Shown: positions 32,393 through 42,176 of the stretch, piece by piece
How positions within the stretch are numbered: position 1 is the stretch's first letter
How the letters are laid out: each line of letters starts with the position of its first letter
Assembly: GCF_004359215.1 (NCBI RefSeq)
Contig: NC_090623.1
Location: 2,587,784 to 2,643,292 of the forward strand
Length of the DNA stretch: 55,509 bases
Source of the DNA: Bremia lactucae
Lineage: Eukaryota; Oomycota; Peronosporomycetes; Peronosporales; Peronosporaceae
Reading direction: 5' to 3'
Notes under the pieces: generated by a model
What the model saw: only the letters and a program-made list of their open reading frames with translations
Database searches by the model: none
Told to the model about the DNA's origin: nothing
Position numbers and translations under genes: made by a program

Positions 32393-33176
32393 GTGCGGGA
32401 CGTCGATACACAGTGGGTGCGGGGCGCCCTACTGGGGAAGACCTAGGCTCTGTTGAACCTCTAGGAGGTGAGAGTAACCAGAACCTAGCCCTAATTAGCT
32501 CGGGTTGTAATGGCTTGGGGCGAGAGTACAAGCCTGGCTTGCTAGTCGCTTATACGACTGTAAAGGGCTTTGATAAGCCATGGTCAATATTAATTGACTC
32601 AGGAGCGTCTTGCAATTATGCTCGACGCTTTTCCGTTGAAGGAAGTGAACAATACGTTGAAGCGCTTAAGGCGCATGAAGGTGATACAATCACTGTTCGC
32701 TTAGCGACTGGGACTCGTGTCAATGTTCCTAAAGTTCCATTGAACTTAAATATAAAGTTTCTGGACTTTGACAGTATGGAACGCTGTCTCGTCCTTGATT
32801 TGGATTCAAGATTTGATCTCATCCTTGGCAGAATGCCATGAGCCATGGATCGATTAGAATTCTAAGACCTTAGGCGCCACGCGCAATGTTCCTAGCAAAA
32901 TATTGGGAGAGTCATGAACCCACCTTTGCTAGGCAACAAAAGCATTATTGGTTCGGATCATTGAATGAGTATGTCAATGTTTTAGACATTGGAATGTCTG
33001 AGTTTATAAAGTCCAATGTTAAAAGCATTAATGCTGAGCCCGACTCAGTAGACAGAGGTGGAACAGCATGTACTCCGTCGAGTGACACTCGTTGTAATAA
33101 CGATTCACTGAATGCTGAAAGCATTGTTGGCCCAAGGCCGAATTATCAAGGGTGCAATATATCTGAGATGCGTTGA
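32393..33176 (+). pseudogene. Retropepsin-like protease of Gypsy A2
   Basis: The frame from 32296 to 32841 contains the active site LIDSGASCNYARRF, then RLATGTRVNV and FDLILG, the two halves of a Gypsy aspartic protease, with active-site Asp present. A stop after FDLILGRMP ends the frame; the linker (ESHEPTFARQQKHYW) continues to 33176 in another frame. Confidence 0.75.
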
Positions 33177-34990
33177 GTGGCACGTCTAAGTCCACCGAGT
33201 GTGGTCGGCCGAGGTGGCACCATACTGAGTGTCAATAGTGACACTATTGTTGGTTCGCCAGGGCATTTTGGGTCAAAACCTACATGAAGCGACACGTGAA
33301 CGTTCGCTGGATAAGGAAGTTGAATTACCTTACTTCTTGTCGATAGTCAAATTAGACATATAGAACCAATACAGGCTGAAAAATTTGGGGACGTGAATGT
33401 CCCAGCCTCTAAGAGGCGTATTATCTCCAGTCCAAGACAGGAGGAACACGAAGCGTTTTTACCCTCACAAAGTGATACGAGCGAGCAATTACACACGCTT
33501 GTAAATGGTGTAACCGGTGGCATTGAGGGGGAAATTAGCCTTGTGGCAATCCCTTCGTTACATGCTCTTTAAAAACTAGACGAAACGTCGATTGATGAGT
33601 GCAGCCGAGCCTTTAAAGGCTGGTGACTTATCTGAGATGGTGGTCATTCGACCAACAATTGAGTTAAACTCATCGCCACTTCTAGACAATCTGTCCTGGA
33701 CTATACAAAAGCTGCACTTAGTGCGCGGAATGGGTCTTCGATCCTTAAAGATCCTACGGATCCATTTTATTCCTTGATTAAGGAATTCCAAGATGTGGAA
33801 TATGTACCAATCCACCATCAGTTATACCTCCGGATAGAGGTGCCGTCATGAAATTGACTAAATTCCCGAACCAAATACTGTGTCACACGACAGTGGCCAT
33901 TACCAAGGGAACAGTGTGACGTCATTGACGATTTCTTCCGTGCTAAGCACGAGGCTGGGATGGTACGAGAGAGCAAATCTCCCCATTCGACACCGACATT
34001 TTTTGTCAAAAAGCCAAATGGTTAGTGGCGCACTGTACATGCTTATAATAAGCTTAATGCTGCCACTATATCAGCACAGACCCCCGTGCCTAGAAAGGAT
34101 GTTCTTCAAAACATTATGGTGGGATGCACAATGAGAAGTGCACAGGACTAAGTTGATGGTTACTACTAACTGCTCATGCGAGCTAGCGATTACCGCTTAC
34201 AGCGTTAACACCCCAAGCGGTATGTTATGGGAGTGGTTAGTTATGCCACAAGGGCTTTCCAACGCCCCGGCAACATTTAATCGTCTAGTGACGCAACTTT
34301 TCCACCCTCATTGAGGTTATGCACAGATTTTCTCGATGACATTTTTGTCCATAGTCGTGCGGAGCAGAGTCGGTCGGATATGGAAAACCATTTCGACCAT
34401 TTGCGAGCAGTGCTCGAGTGTACGCGCACAAATAAATTGTATGCCAATGCTTCTGAATGCATTTTGGCGCAGAAGAAATCTCTTCTTATGGTGCTTCATT
34501 GGGAAGCGAGGCCTTAGAGCTGACCCTGCTAAGGTAAAAGCCATAGTAGATTGGCCTTTAAAATCAAAAGGATTTGTGTAAGTGGTTGGGTCTCGCCAAT
34601 AAACTACACAAATACAGAAAAAAAAATGCGGATATGGCTAGGCCATTATCTAATTTTTTGAAAGGATAAAGATTGGTGCGTAATTAGCGCAGAGCATAAT
34701 GCTTTCCAAGCAGTTTAGATTAGTGTTACCCATGCTACGATCCTGGCACTACCAGATCCAACTTGGCTTTTCAGTGTCATCTGTGACGCATCGGATTTTG
34801 CCATCGGCAGTGTTCTGTTACAAACAGATGTTGTTGGCCGTGAACCTGTTATTGCGTTCGAGTCTTGACGGCAAGCAGAACGCTTTGGCCGATGCGTTAT
34901 TACGCAGGCCGGATTATGAGCTCTCTCATTTAACGACTATCATGTCGCCTATTCCTGAATTAATCCGTTCGGCTTAAGCCAAGAATGAAC
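33177..34990 (+). pseudogene. Reverse transcriptase and RNase H of Gypsy A2
   Basis: The RT palm has PSGMLWEWLVMPQGLSNAPA (about 34210-34270) and FLDDIFVHSRAE (34311-34370), with the FxDD catalytic Asp pair kept. Two stops just upstream of the palm motif are identical in A1. RNase H is largely deleted, leaving ALADALLRRPDYELSHL (34880-34930). Confidence 0.75.
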
Positions 34991-35099
34991 AGTGTGTTGC
35001 TCTGCTACGAGCTCTAAAGATCTCTGATTTAGGTATTAAATCGCCGGCACGTTTGCGTGCAAGGTTCCATCGATTTTTATCGATAACAACCTGTTTCTT

Positions 35100-36905
35100 T
35101 ATTGCACGGACACTGCGGACCCTTCGCGTGTCATTGTTCCTCATGATGGGATTTGAAAAAACCGAATCCTCTATGAGGCACACGATACTGTCCTAGGTGG
35201 TCATCTCGGTAGATGTAAGCCAGAGTTATTGGTGGCCCTAACTTTTTAAATGGGTCAGCACATACGTTCACACATGCGAAACTTGCCAACGGGTTAAACC
35301 CTCGGCGAATGCTGCTGCGCTACTGGCGAGCCTTTCCGTACCCATAGGTTGTTAGGAGTCCATTAGTATGGATTTTGTTTTCGGTCTACCAAAAGATTCA
35401 GCCGGTTACTCCGGCATAGTGGTATTTGCTGACCGATTGAGCAAAATGGCTCACTTAGCGGCCGTGCCAGATTCCGATGATGGTAAAGGTACAACAAGGC
35501 TGTTAATTGATCGCGTGATTCGACAACACGGTTTGCCAGTGGCAATTTTCTCTGATCGGGACCCCCGTTTCACAGATAAATTCTGGAAATCAATTTTCCG
35601 AGTGCTTGGCACCAGATTGGGTATGTCCACTGCGGACCTTCGCAGACCGATGGCAAACTGATCGTGTCAATCGCGTCATTGAAGACGTTTTACGCAGTGT
35701 GTGAGCTCAGACACCAAAGCGATGGAGCTCCATGCCGCAGTGGTGGATTTTGCGTTAAATAACGCTGTACATGCCTCTCCAGGCTATACTCCGCTCAATG
35801 CCAACGGTCTTACCCAACCGCGCGTTCCGTTAACGATACCACTGCGTGGTTCAGGGCTTGGCGGGGAAGAATTAGCCGATAGGCTTGCTGATATCAGCCC
35901 TGTCACCGTTCGGAAACAAGTAAGCGAGTTTCTCGCGACGCGATGTAGTGACTTAAGACATGTAAGGGATACGATCGCTAATAGCCAAAACAAACAAAAA
36001 GAAAAAACAGATGTCAAAGGCAGAAACTGTATTAATTCTTGTATGGTCGGAGACCGAGTTTTACTAAAAGCAAAAAATCTACCTACCAACTTGGTTTTCG
36101 CGGTCTTTAAGACCAAATTGCGCCCGCGCTTAATTGGATCATTTACGGTCGTGGCCAAGAAGGGCCTAGCTTATACGCTAAACTTTCCTAGCAAGCTGTG
36201 CACACATCCAGTGTTATACGTTGGCTCACTTAAGCCCTATCGGGACCCTCCCCACGTGGACTTGAAGGCGCTTGGACCGAGACAGACGGTCATGCCGCAG
36301 ATTGCTGCATCCTCACCAGGATATCCAGCTGGCCCTCTAAACGAGGCTGCTGACGCTTCAGCGTTGAAAAGCGGTCCCAAATAGCCTCAAAAGAGCTCTT
36401 AACCCGAGCAAGGACCTCACGAAGAAGTTGCACGTCGAGCCTTAGAGCATCAAATGCTTCCGCCGAAATTACGACCCCCTCCCGCGCTGCTAGATGTGCG
36501 GGGAGCCTTCAGTTTCATGTGAAGAAACTTTTAAAGCGACGTCATTGTAAGGGCCAATACTAGTACCTGGTGAAGTGGCTAGAGTACCCCTCTTTTTAAA
36601 AACTCTTGGGAGTTTAAAATACCTCTTCAGCAAGATTGCCCGTACACCGCTGACGTTTTTGAGCGCCAAGATCAGGGTCAACTTGCGTCAAACGCGCTTC
36701 TCACCACTAGACGTGGAATTAGCCGGATCTATAGCCTCAATGCGCTTTCGATCTATGGTTGCACGGTCAACCGAAGCACTGAAATATCGGCTAGACCTTT
36801 CTTCGTTTCTTGGCATAAATGCCAAACGTAACTGGCCTTTGGCCTTAAGCTTAGCGAAATCGAAGCGAAGCTTCCGTTCCAAACAAACATCACCTCTATC
36901 CGCAT
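35100..36905 (+). pseudogene. Integrase and chromodomain of Gypsy A2
   Basis: Zinc-binding end near CETCQRV (35280). Core MDFVFGLPKDSAG, VFADRLSKMAHL, FSDRDPRFT (35368-35660); the segment with the catalytic Glu is frameshifted and reads Asp in the matching frame. The C-terminal part has KLRPRLIGSF and LYVGSLKPYRDP (35701-36250). A chromodomain follows at about 36505-36600 (FHVKKLLKRRHCKGQY, stop, YLVKWLEYP), then a tail to about 36905. Confidence 0.7.
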
Positions 36906-37377
36906 GATATAAAAGTTCGCCAAACGCTGATTTAATAATATAAACAAAGAGTGGATATCAAATAAAACAAGATATGTTTTTGATAGTTTAAAATACCAAC
37001 GTTTAAAATACCCTTTTTATAGAGATGATAATAGTTTTCATAAAATCTCTTGCTTTGAAGTTTTAAATATAATAAATAATATTACAATTATTGAAACAAT
37101 TGGTCAAATTTTATATAGAATCTGATATTCCTAATATTACGAAGGCGGCGGGCTCGGTGAACACAGTTCTCAAATGAGACTTTGTTTTCATTCCTTCTTT
37201 CGTTTGGATACAAAACTATCTGAATTTCTCTCAGTGAGGTCACCGAAGCCCCTCGGGCGTGATCACGTAAACGGTTCAGACACTGACTTCACGTCATAAA
37301 TTTTGCATTCACAGTACTTGCAAATTTTGTAATAAAAAAACGTATCAGTTTGATCTCGTTAGGTTTTGCTATTAACC
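36906..37377. other. AT-rich unassigned DNA
   Basis: Very AT-rich from 36906 to 37135, then a GC-richer stretch. No motif recognised. It joins Gypsy A2 to the bacterial-like segment, so the left boundary of the bacterial DNA lies somewhere here. Confidence 0.4.
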
Positions 37378-37450
37378 ACCGTCATCCTATCCTTCCCATC
37401 GTCATCCTGAACTTGTTTCAGGATGACGATGGAAAGGATAGGATGACGGT
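37378..37450. repeat. Long hairpin resembling bacterial intergenic palindromes
   Basis: Nearly perfect inverted repeat with arms of about 35 bp (37378-37412 and 37416-37450) and a tiny loop. The core GTCATCCTGAACTTGTTTCA matches a palindrome type common between genes of many bacteria, including alphaproteobacteria. The 3' arm overlaps the start of the hemH-like fragment. Confidence 0.8.
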
Positions 37451-37532
37451 GGAAGTTCTTTTTAATTTGGGAGGGCCTGATAGTAAAAGTTCTGTAAAAC
37501 CTTTTTTATTTAATTATACAAATAACAGATAA
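37443..37532 (+). pseudogene. hemH: Ferrochelatase N-terminal fragment, bacterial type
   Basis: Reads [20 protein letters not shown], the start signature of ferrochelatase, which inserts iron into protoporphyrin at the end of haem synthesis. Only about 28 of some 320 residues remain before a stop. It starts inside the hairpin. Resembles alphaproteobacterial (Rickettsiales-type) HemH rather than a eukaryotic gene, by inspection only. Confidence 0.65.
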
Positions 37533-37799
37533 ATAAATACTACCAACGACAGTTAGACGCGTTAAAAGATAGTCGAAATATTCTGCTGTATTTTTGCCTG
37601 GTCTCCGGCCTCCTCAACCTATTAAAAATACAATCTCTAAATTGTTTGATAAATTTAAATTTAAATTAATGCTGTTTTATGATTATTATACAAAAAGCTC
37701 TTACTAACAGAGAAATCTTGCGGATTTTATTGAAGCTGATTTAATAATAAAAAATCATAAATTTGAACCTGAAATCCTTGGTCCTTGTCGGATATGCTA
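37533..37799 (+). other. AT-rich DNA between bacterial-like fragments
   Basis: Short broken frames (for example KLFDKFKFKLMLFYD around 37640-37685) that may be further bacterial coding remnants; not identified. Confidence 0.35.
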
Positions 37800-37945
37800 T
37801 GGCTAGGGTACATCGAACTGAGGCATAATATTTTTTGTCCTGCAACATCTGCTATTGATATGGCAAAAAGCTATTTATACGATAAACGCAAGATGATGTC
37901 ATGTGCAGCTTACCTAAATGGCGAGTATGGAGTAGTTTTATTTGC
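37800..37945 (+). pseudogene. mdh: Malate dehydrogenase C-terminal fragment, bacterial type
   Basis: Reads [19 protein letters not shown] and [14 protein letters not shown], matching the conserved FYAPA(A/T)SAI and [11 protein letters not shown] blocks of bacterial LDH-like malate dehydrogenases, which oxidise malate to oxaloacetate in the citric-acid cycle. Only about 45 residues remain. It runs in the same frame into the murE-like fragment. Confidence 0.65.
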
Positions 37946-37949
37946 TTTT

Positions 37950-38165
37950 TTTTACTATCATTACTGATGGAAAAATCATCACTATGTTGGGCTTGATCAG
38001 GGAACAAACGGTAAAAGCTCGGTTGTTTCATATGTTCACCAAATATTATCGAAGCTAAATCAAACTAGCGCTTGCATTGGAACTTTGGGTATTATGGTTA
38101 TTTTAACCACAAATATCAATGCCGAATTAGGAGACTATATTATGTATAATTTACAGACTTGGTGG
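37950..38165 (+). pseudogene. murE: MurE-like Mur ligase fragment
   Basis: Contains the ATP-binding P-loop GTNGKSSVVSYVHQIL followed by SACIGTLGI, the order seen in MurE, the ligase adding the third amino acid (usually diaminopimelate) to the peptidoglycan precursor. HHYVG precedes the P-loop where MurE has the IxGVTGTNGK strand. A TGA at 37965 breaks the frame. Folylpolyglutamate synthase also has GTNGK, but the GTLG spacing fits MurE better. An oomycete has no expected need for this gene. Confidence 0.6.
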
Positions 38166-38853
38166 CTTATTCGCCGTGATCCAATAGATGGCGCGATGTG
38201 GGTCAAAGCAATGTATGAGGAGATACTAAATAATCCATTTTTACCAGAAAATAAAGCAGTAATCGTGCATGAAGCTACCTGGCCGTGTGGAGATAATGTT
38301 CCCGAAGGGATTGCTAAAGATCAAAGCTTTAAAAACCAACAAATTTTTTTATGGCGTCACTAAAAAGCATAAAATCATTGCAGAAAACTTAAATTATCAA
38401 TTTGAAGCGGAGTGGATCTATATTCACTATGAGTCAGCTTTCGCTATCTCGGCGGCTCAACGACGAGCTTGTTCCTCTATGAGGATAATCCGCTCTTGCT
38501 CTTCATCGAGCGGATTTGTAATGATGTTGGACTCAGGGTCCTGTGTCCTGCTCAATGCAGTTAGGATATGAAGGGCACCACGTTCTGGGAACGCGCCAAC
38601 GTTCATCCGGAGGAGAAGGCGTGTAAGAGCAATGCTAATTCTCCTCACACTTTGATAGAGAGTGACTTTCAAAATTCACCATTCCCTCATCGTCGAGGAA
38701 GGTACTCAGAGTCAGTCACTCAGCTCACGCTTTATTGTCATATGATAAGGATTGCAACACACAACGAAACGATTAGCTGTCAATATTCCAGCCTTTAAGA
38801 GAAAAAAAGAAGCAAATGATGTCACTCGGTGTCAACAGTCTGATGGGGGAGAG
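38166..38853. other. Unassigned; possible further bacterial fragments, then repeat debris
   Basis: The plus frame to 38363 stays open (RRDPIDGAMWVKAMYEEIL) but is not identified. A minus frame at 38457-38672 (NIITNPLDEEQERIILIEEQ) looks like eukaryotic repeat debris, so the bacterial-like segment probably ends near 38420. Confidence 0.35.
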
Positions 38854-39332
38854 TGTAATGGGGCACACATCGGTTGGAGAACCATTGTTGTGATATATTT
38901 ACTTTATGGGAAAATACCCTTTTATCCTATTTTAAAATAGGATAAATACTTAAAATACCGTTTATTATGGTTAACTAGTTTTGTCGCCACCAGATATAAA
39001 TCTGGCGGCCGAAATCTAGTTTCAAATTAGCTAGGGTAAGGTTTTTAATTAAAATAACTAATGCAGTTCCCCTTTTGATCTTAAAGCGTCAAGTGCCTTC
39101 CTAAAGCTTGCGCATTGATCTGTAAGAGATAGAAGCCTTTCTAAGGTATATTCTCTTGAACACTAGTTGCCACTTGGTTCTTCGAGCCCCTGAATCCCTT
39201 AGACTAGGATTCTTTAAGCTTTAATAGCTTGTACGACTCACTGAGTTGTTGGACCCATAAGTTCAATAGAACTAAGCAACTCTCTGAGTCTGAAAGTCTT
39301 CCTTTGGCATTAGGAGCGAGGTAGCTCCGCTA
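38854..39332 (+). repeat. Solo LTR, Gypsy family A
   Basis: Starts TGTAATGGGGCACACATCGG and follows the A2 LTR through GAGGTAGCTCCGCTA; the last few bases are lost. No internal family A sequence adjoins it. Typical product of LTR-LTR recombination. Confidence 0.8.
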
Positions 39333-39334
39333 TC

Positions 39335-39800
39335 GATTCCTTTCAGCTTTTTTATCACGGGTAAGCTTGACTGGTTCCTCCTTCTTAATTTTTTCATTAG
39401 CATGCAAACCATTATGATCACTGATGACGAGGTTTGCGATCTCCTCATCACTGAAAAACACATGCTTTAAACAACATTCATCAGCTTTAACAGCAATTGA
39501 AGCGACATTGGAATTCGCAAAAGCAATCTCTCAAGAGCATTACTGACGTCTTCCTCAACACGCTTCTCTTCCAATATCAGATATCAATCCCCTGTTACAT
39601 TGTCAAACAACCGGTGTGGAAAAAACAGTTCTCAATTGTTTTATGCGAAACCCGTTCCATGCTGCAAGGCACCGCCTCATTGCGGTAAGTTAGTTGACCT
39701 TGTAATGATGTTGCTCGTTCCGCTTATCAGATCCAATGCATTTTGCAACTGGAAGCGTCGGGAACGCCTCTTGAACACAGCAATGATCCCTGCATTTATT
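39335..39800 (-). pseudogene. pogo-like DDE transposase remnant
   Basis: Minus strand: GIIAVFKRRSRRFQLQ, then LTAMRRCLAAWNG with, after a frameshift, SHKTIENCFFHTG, the C-terminal end of pogo/Tigger/Jerky-type transposases (usually IxxCWxHTG). A hydrophilic tail follows (DEEIANLVISDHNGL). The catalytic DDE core is missing. Confidence 0.55.
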
Positions 39801-39803
39801 GAC

Positions 39804-40335
39804 TGTATAACGGGCTAAAGTTGTCTTAATGTTACACAGTCTCCGTTAAGTACACTTGGTGTACATAACGGGATGGTCATTACTTAAATAAAGTAATTAG
39901 ACCCATCACTCGGGTGTGGTTCACATTTGTGACCAACCCTTGTGTATGTGATGCACATAGGTGCATTCACATTAGGAGGGATGACGCCAAGCGTCATCCG
40001 TTCGGCGAGGTATCTAGAAAGATACGTCACAATACATATTAGTGTTATCTACAGAGATGACATTTTATTAGTAAAAAAATTAGTATTATATTTAATACGA
40101 TAAAATATAAATCAATCTGAAATTTACTAATTACTTAGTAAGTGCGCATGAGGAGCCGTATTACCGCTTCCGTGACGACACTATACTAAAGTGCTTAGTG
40201 CGTTGGGTGAGGTCGCTTACGCGCCCACCACAACTACCTCACTGCGCGCAAGATAAGACGGTCTAACCGCTCCCTCGCTGTGCTAGTGTGTGTGTCTAAG
40301 TAGAGCGTGACCGCATTAAGACGTGCCCGTCTACA
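39804..40335 (+). repeat. LTR, Gypsy family C
   Basis: Starts TGTATAACGGGCT and ends CCCGTCTACA; same family as 758-1311. One GGATGACG/CGTCATCC hairpin at 39979-39999. Followed by a degenerate primer-binding site and gag. Confidence 0.8.
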
Positions 40336-40385
40336 CTTTGTAGCACTTGAAATCCTTCCCACGACCCGCATCTCTGCGTGTGTAC

Positions 40386-41460
40386 GTGAGGTTGAGCCTC
40401 AACATCGATTGGGCTCATTTCTCTTACCTCTCCGAATATTATCGGGAGGTGGCAGGGCATATAGCCCAGGGACCTGGTGGAAATAAACAAGCCCTGGTCA
40501 GGCTCCTGGACAGTCCTCCTGAGCAACATGTTGCTCAATTAGAGCAGTTTGAGGCATTCGAGCTCGGACAGCAGAGAGCCGTGTCCGAGGCACAGAGCCA
40601 TGCTGCGGCGGAGTCCGTCACTCAGACTCAGGATGAGCTGATGCATGAGCAGGCTCGGAGCGAGGCTCTCAACAGGACTGTTGAGATGCACTCTGCCCGG
40701 CTGCATCAGCCGAGGCCCGTTCGGATGGACCCGCCCAAGTTCGATGAAACTGCGGCGCGCACGATTGTCCACTGGCTGTCAGCCGTGGAGCAATGGAGTG
40801 TCGCGCAGCTCATCGAGGACGACAGCCGGATGGTATCGTTTGCCATGTCGCATCTGCCCTGTAAGGCCTCAGAGTGGGCTTACTCGTCGCTGTTGGCAGA
40901 CGTATAGGCGTTCCCTACATGGGCGATCTTTATGACAAAGATTCGTGACATGTACCAGCCGCCGAACAACGAAGTATTGCTTCCGACGCGCTTCTTTGGA
41001 GTGCGACAGGCGAATCGATCTCTGAAAGATTATGTGCAAGAGATGCTCTCGCTGTCGGCATCCAATACCGTTGGTCCGATTCTGAAGCAAATTAAGATGC
41101 CCACATTTATGAACTGACTACTCACAGCCCATCGCGATAGACCCTTTTCAAAAAGGTGCCGTCAACGATGGAAGAGGCAATCCAAATTGCCTTTGTTGAG
41201 GGGCAATCCTACGATAGTGCCACGGTGACAGCTTGGTAGAGGACAGATGCCACTTCCATGAAGTTGGGCAATGCAGACGTTGTCTGCTACAAGTGCGGCA
41301 AGTGCGGCCATACGATAGCTCGCTGCTATGCCAGGTGTCCCTGCTGGGGCATGCGTCTTGCACGCTGGTTCTTCCCAAAGGGCGATGGCAAGAACCAGCG
41401 TGCGAGACGCATGAGCTCTGCATCGACCACAGAGGGGTCGGGAAATCCAGGAGCGCAGTA
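40386..41460 (+). pseudogene. Gag of Gypsy family C
   Basis: Best frame to 40907: NIDWAHFSYLSEYYREVAG, a coiled-coil-like stretch (EQHVAQLEQFEAFELGQ) and the capsid start MDPPKFDETAARTIVHWL. A stop after LLADV breaks it; the capsid continues (IRDMYQPPNNEVLL, RSLKDYVQEMLSLSAS, to 41117). The CCHC zinc knuckle CYKCGKCGHTIARC lies at about 41286-41327. The start codon is not clear; the frame is open back to the LTR. No pol follows. Confidence 0.75.
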
Positions 41461-41689
41461 GAGGCGGGATGCTCTACTGACGCGGACTTTGAAGCTACCC
41501 CTAACTTCAGAGTTGTCGAACAAATGGGTAGCATAATAAAGTGTGCTTGTCAAGTGTCGAGTGCACCTATTGGGCACCGAAATTTTTGTGGTTCGAGTCT
41601 GCAAGACAGCGTCTAAATGACTCTTCTGTGACTCTATTTCGCTCAGCCGTCCTCGGCCCTACAATGTACGAATCCATCGTATAGTGGTA

Positions 41690-41787
41690 GGTACAATTTC
41701 ATAACTTAAGTAACTGACCATCCCCTTAAGTACAGAAAGTGTACTTAACGATAATTGTGTGACATTAGGGCAATTATAGCCCGTTAC
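41690..41787 (-). repeat. Inverted fragment of family C LTR
   Basis: Matches the first 100 bp of the family C LTR in the opposite orientation to 39804-40335, ending GCCCGTTAC. Together they bracket the gag fragment as an inverted pair. Confidence 0.6.
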
Positions 41788-42176
41788 GTGTAAAAAGTAC
41801 ATATTTGTTGTGTGTAATCGCCTTAGGCGCTCACCAACGACCTCGCTGTGTCCGAAGGTGTGTGCGTTGTAGTGCGAGGTCGCTTCCGAAGCGCCTGCCC
41901 TCAGGGGTTAGCCTTTGCATTTGTTTCTATGTTGGAAGCCGCCGATCCAGACCGAGCCTGCTGCATTTATCGTGTGGCACAACATGAATTTTGTAATACT
42001 GATGAGGCCTCCATACAAATTGCTGACATTTGTTCGATCGAGTCAATTACGCGTTCGTTAAAAATATTTGAATTTGTTTTGTAACCATACAAGCCACACA
42101 CAACACAAAATAGGGTTTTATTCGTATGGTCAAGCAAAAGCTATTTTGTGCTCTAAATATGCATAATTTCGTAAAG
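41788..42176. other. Intergenic, downstream of membrane-protein gene
   Basis: No gene recognised. Probably holds the 3' end of the minus-strand gene that follows. Confidence 0.5.

Larger units (their letters stand above)
30652..36905 (+). mobile_element. Gypsy family A element A2 (chromovirus type)
   Basis: LTR, gag with CCHC knuckle, protease, RT, RNase H, integrase and chromodomain in order on the plus strand. It carries a SINE insertion at 32184-32375. The 3' LTR is absent; AT-rich DNA follows at about 36906. Broken in every gene. Confidence 0.8.

Noticed and set aside
7853..36905. One large inverted duplication of the whole A-B block
   Set aside because: A1/A2 and B1/B2 are both inverted pairs, but their axes differ by several kilobases, and the gag and LTR types of A1 and A2 differ. 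Separate insertions and exchanges fit better.
38166..38363. Continuation of the MurE fragment
   Set aside because: The frame stays open but the residues (RRDPIDGAMW) do not match any Mur ligase block I can recognise.
36906..38420. Whole-scaffold bacterial contamination
   Set aside because: Both flanks are oomycete-type retroelements also found elsewhere in the window, so a local insertion is more likely; a local misassembly is still possible.
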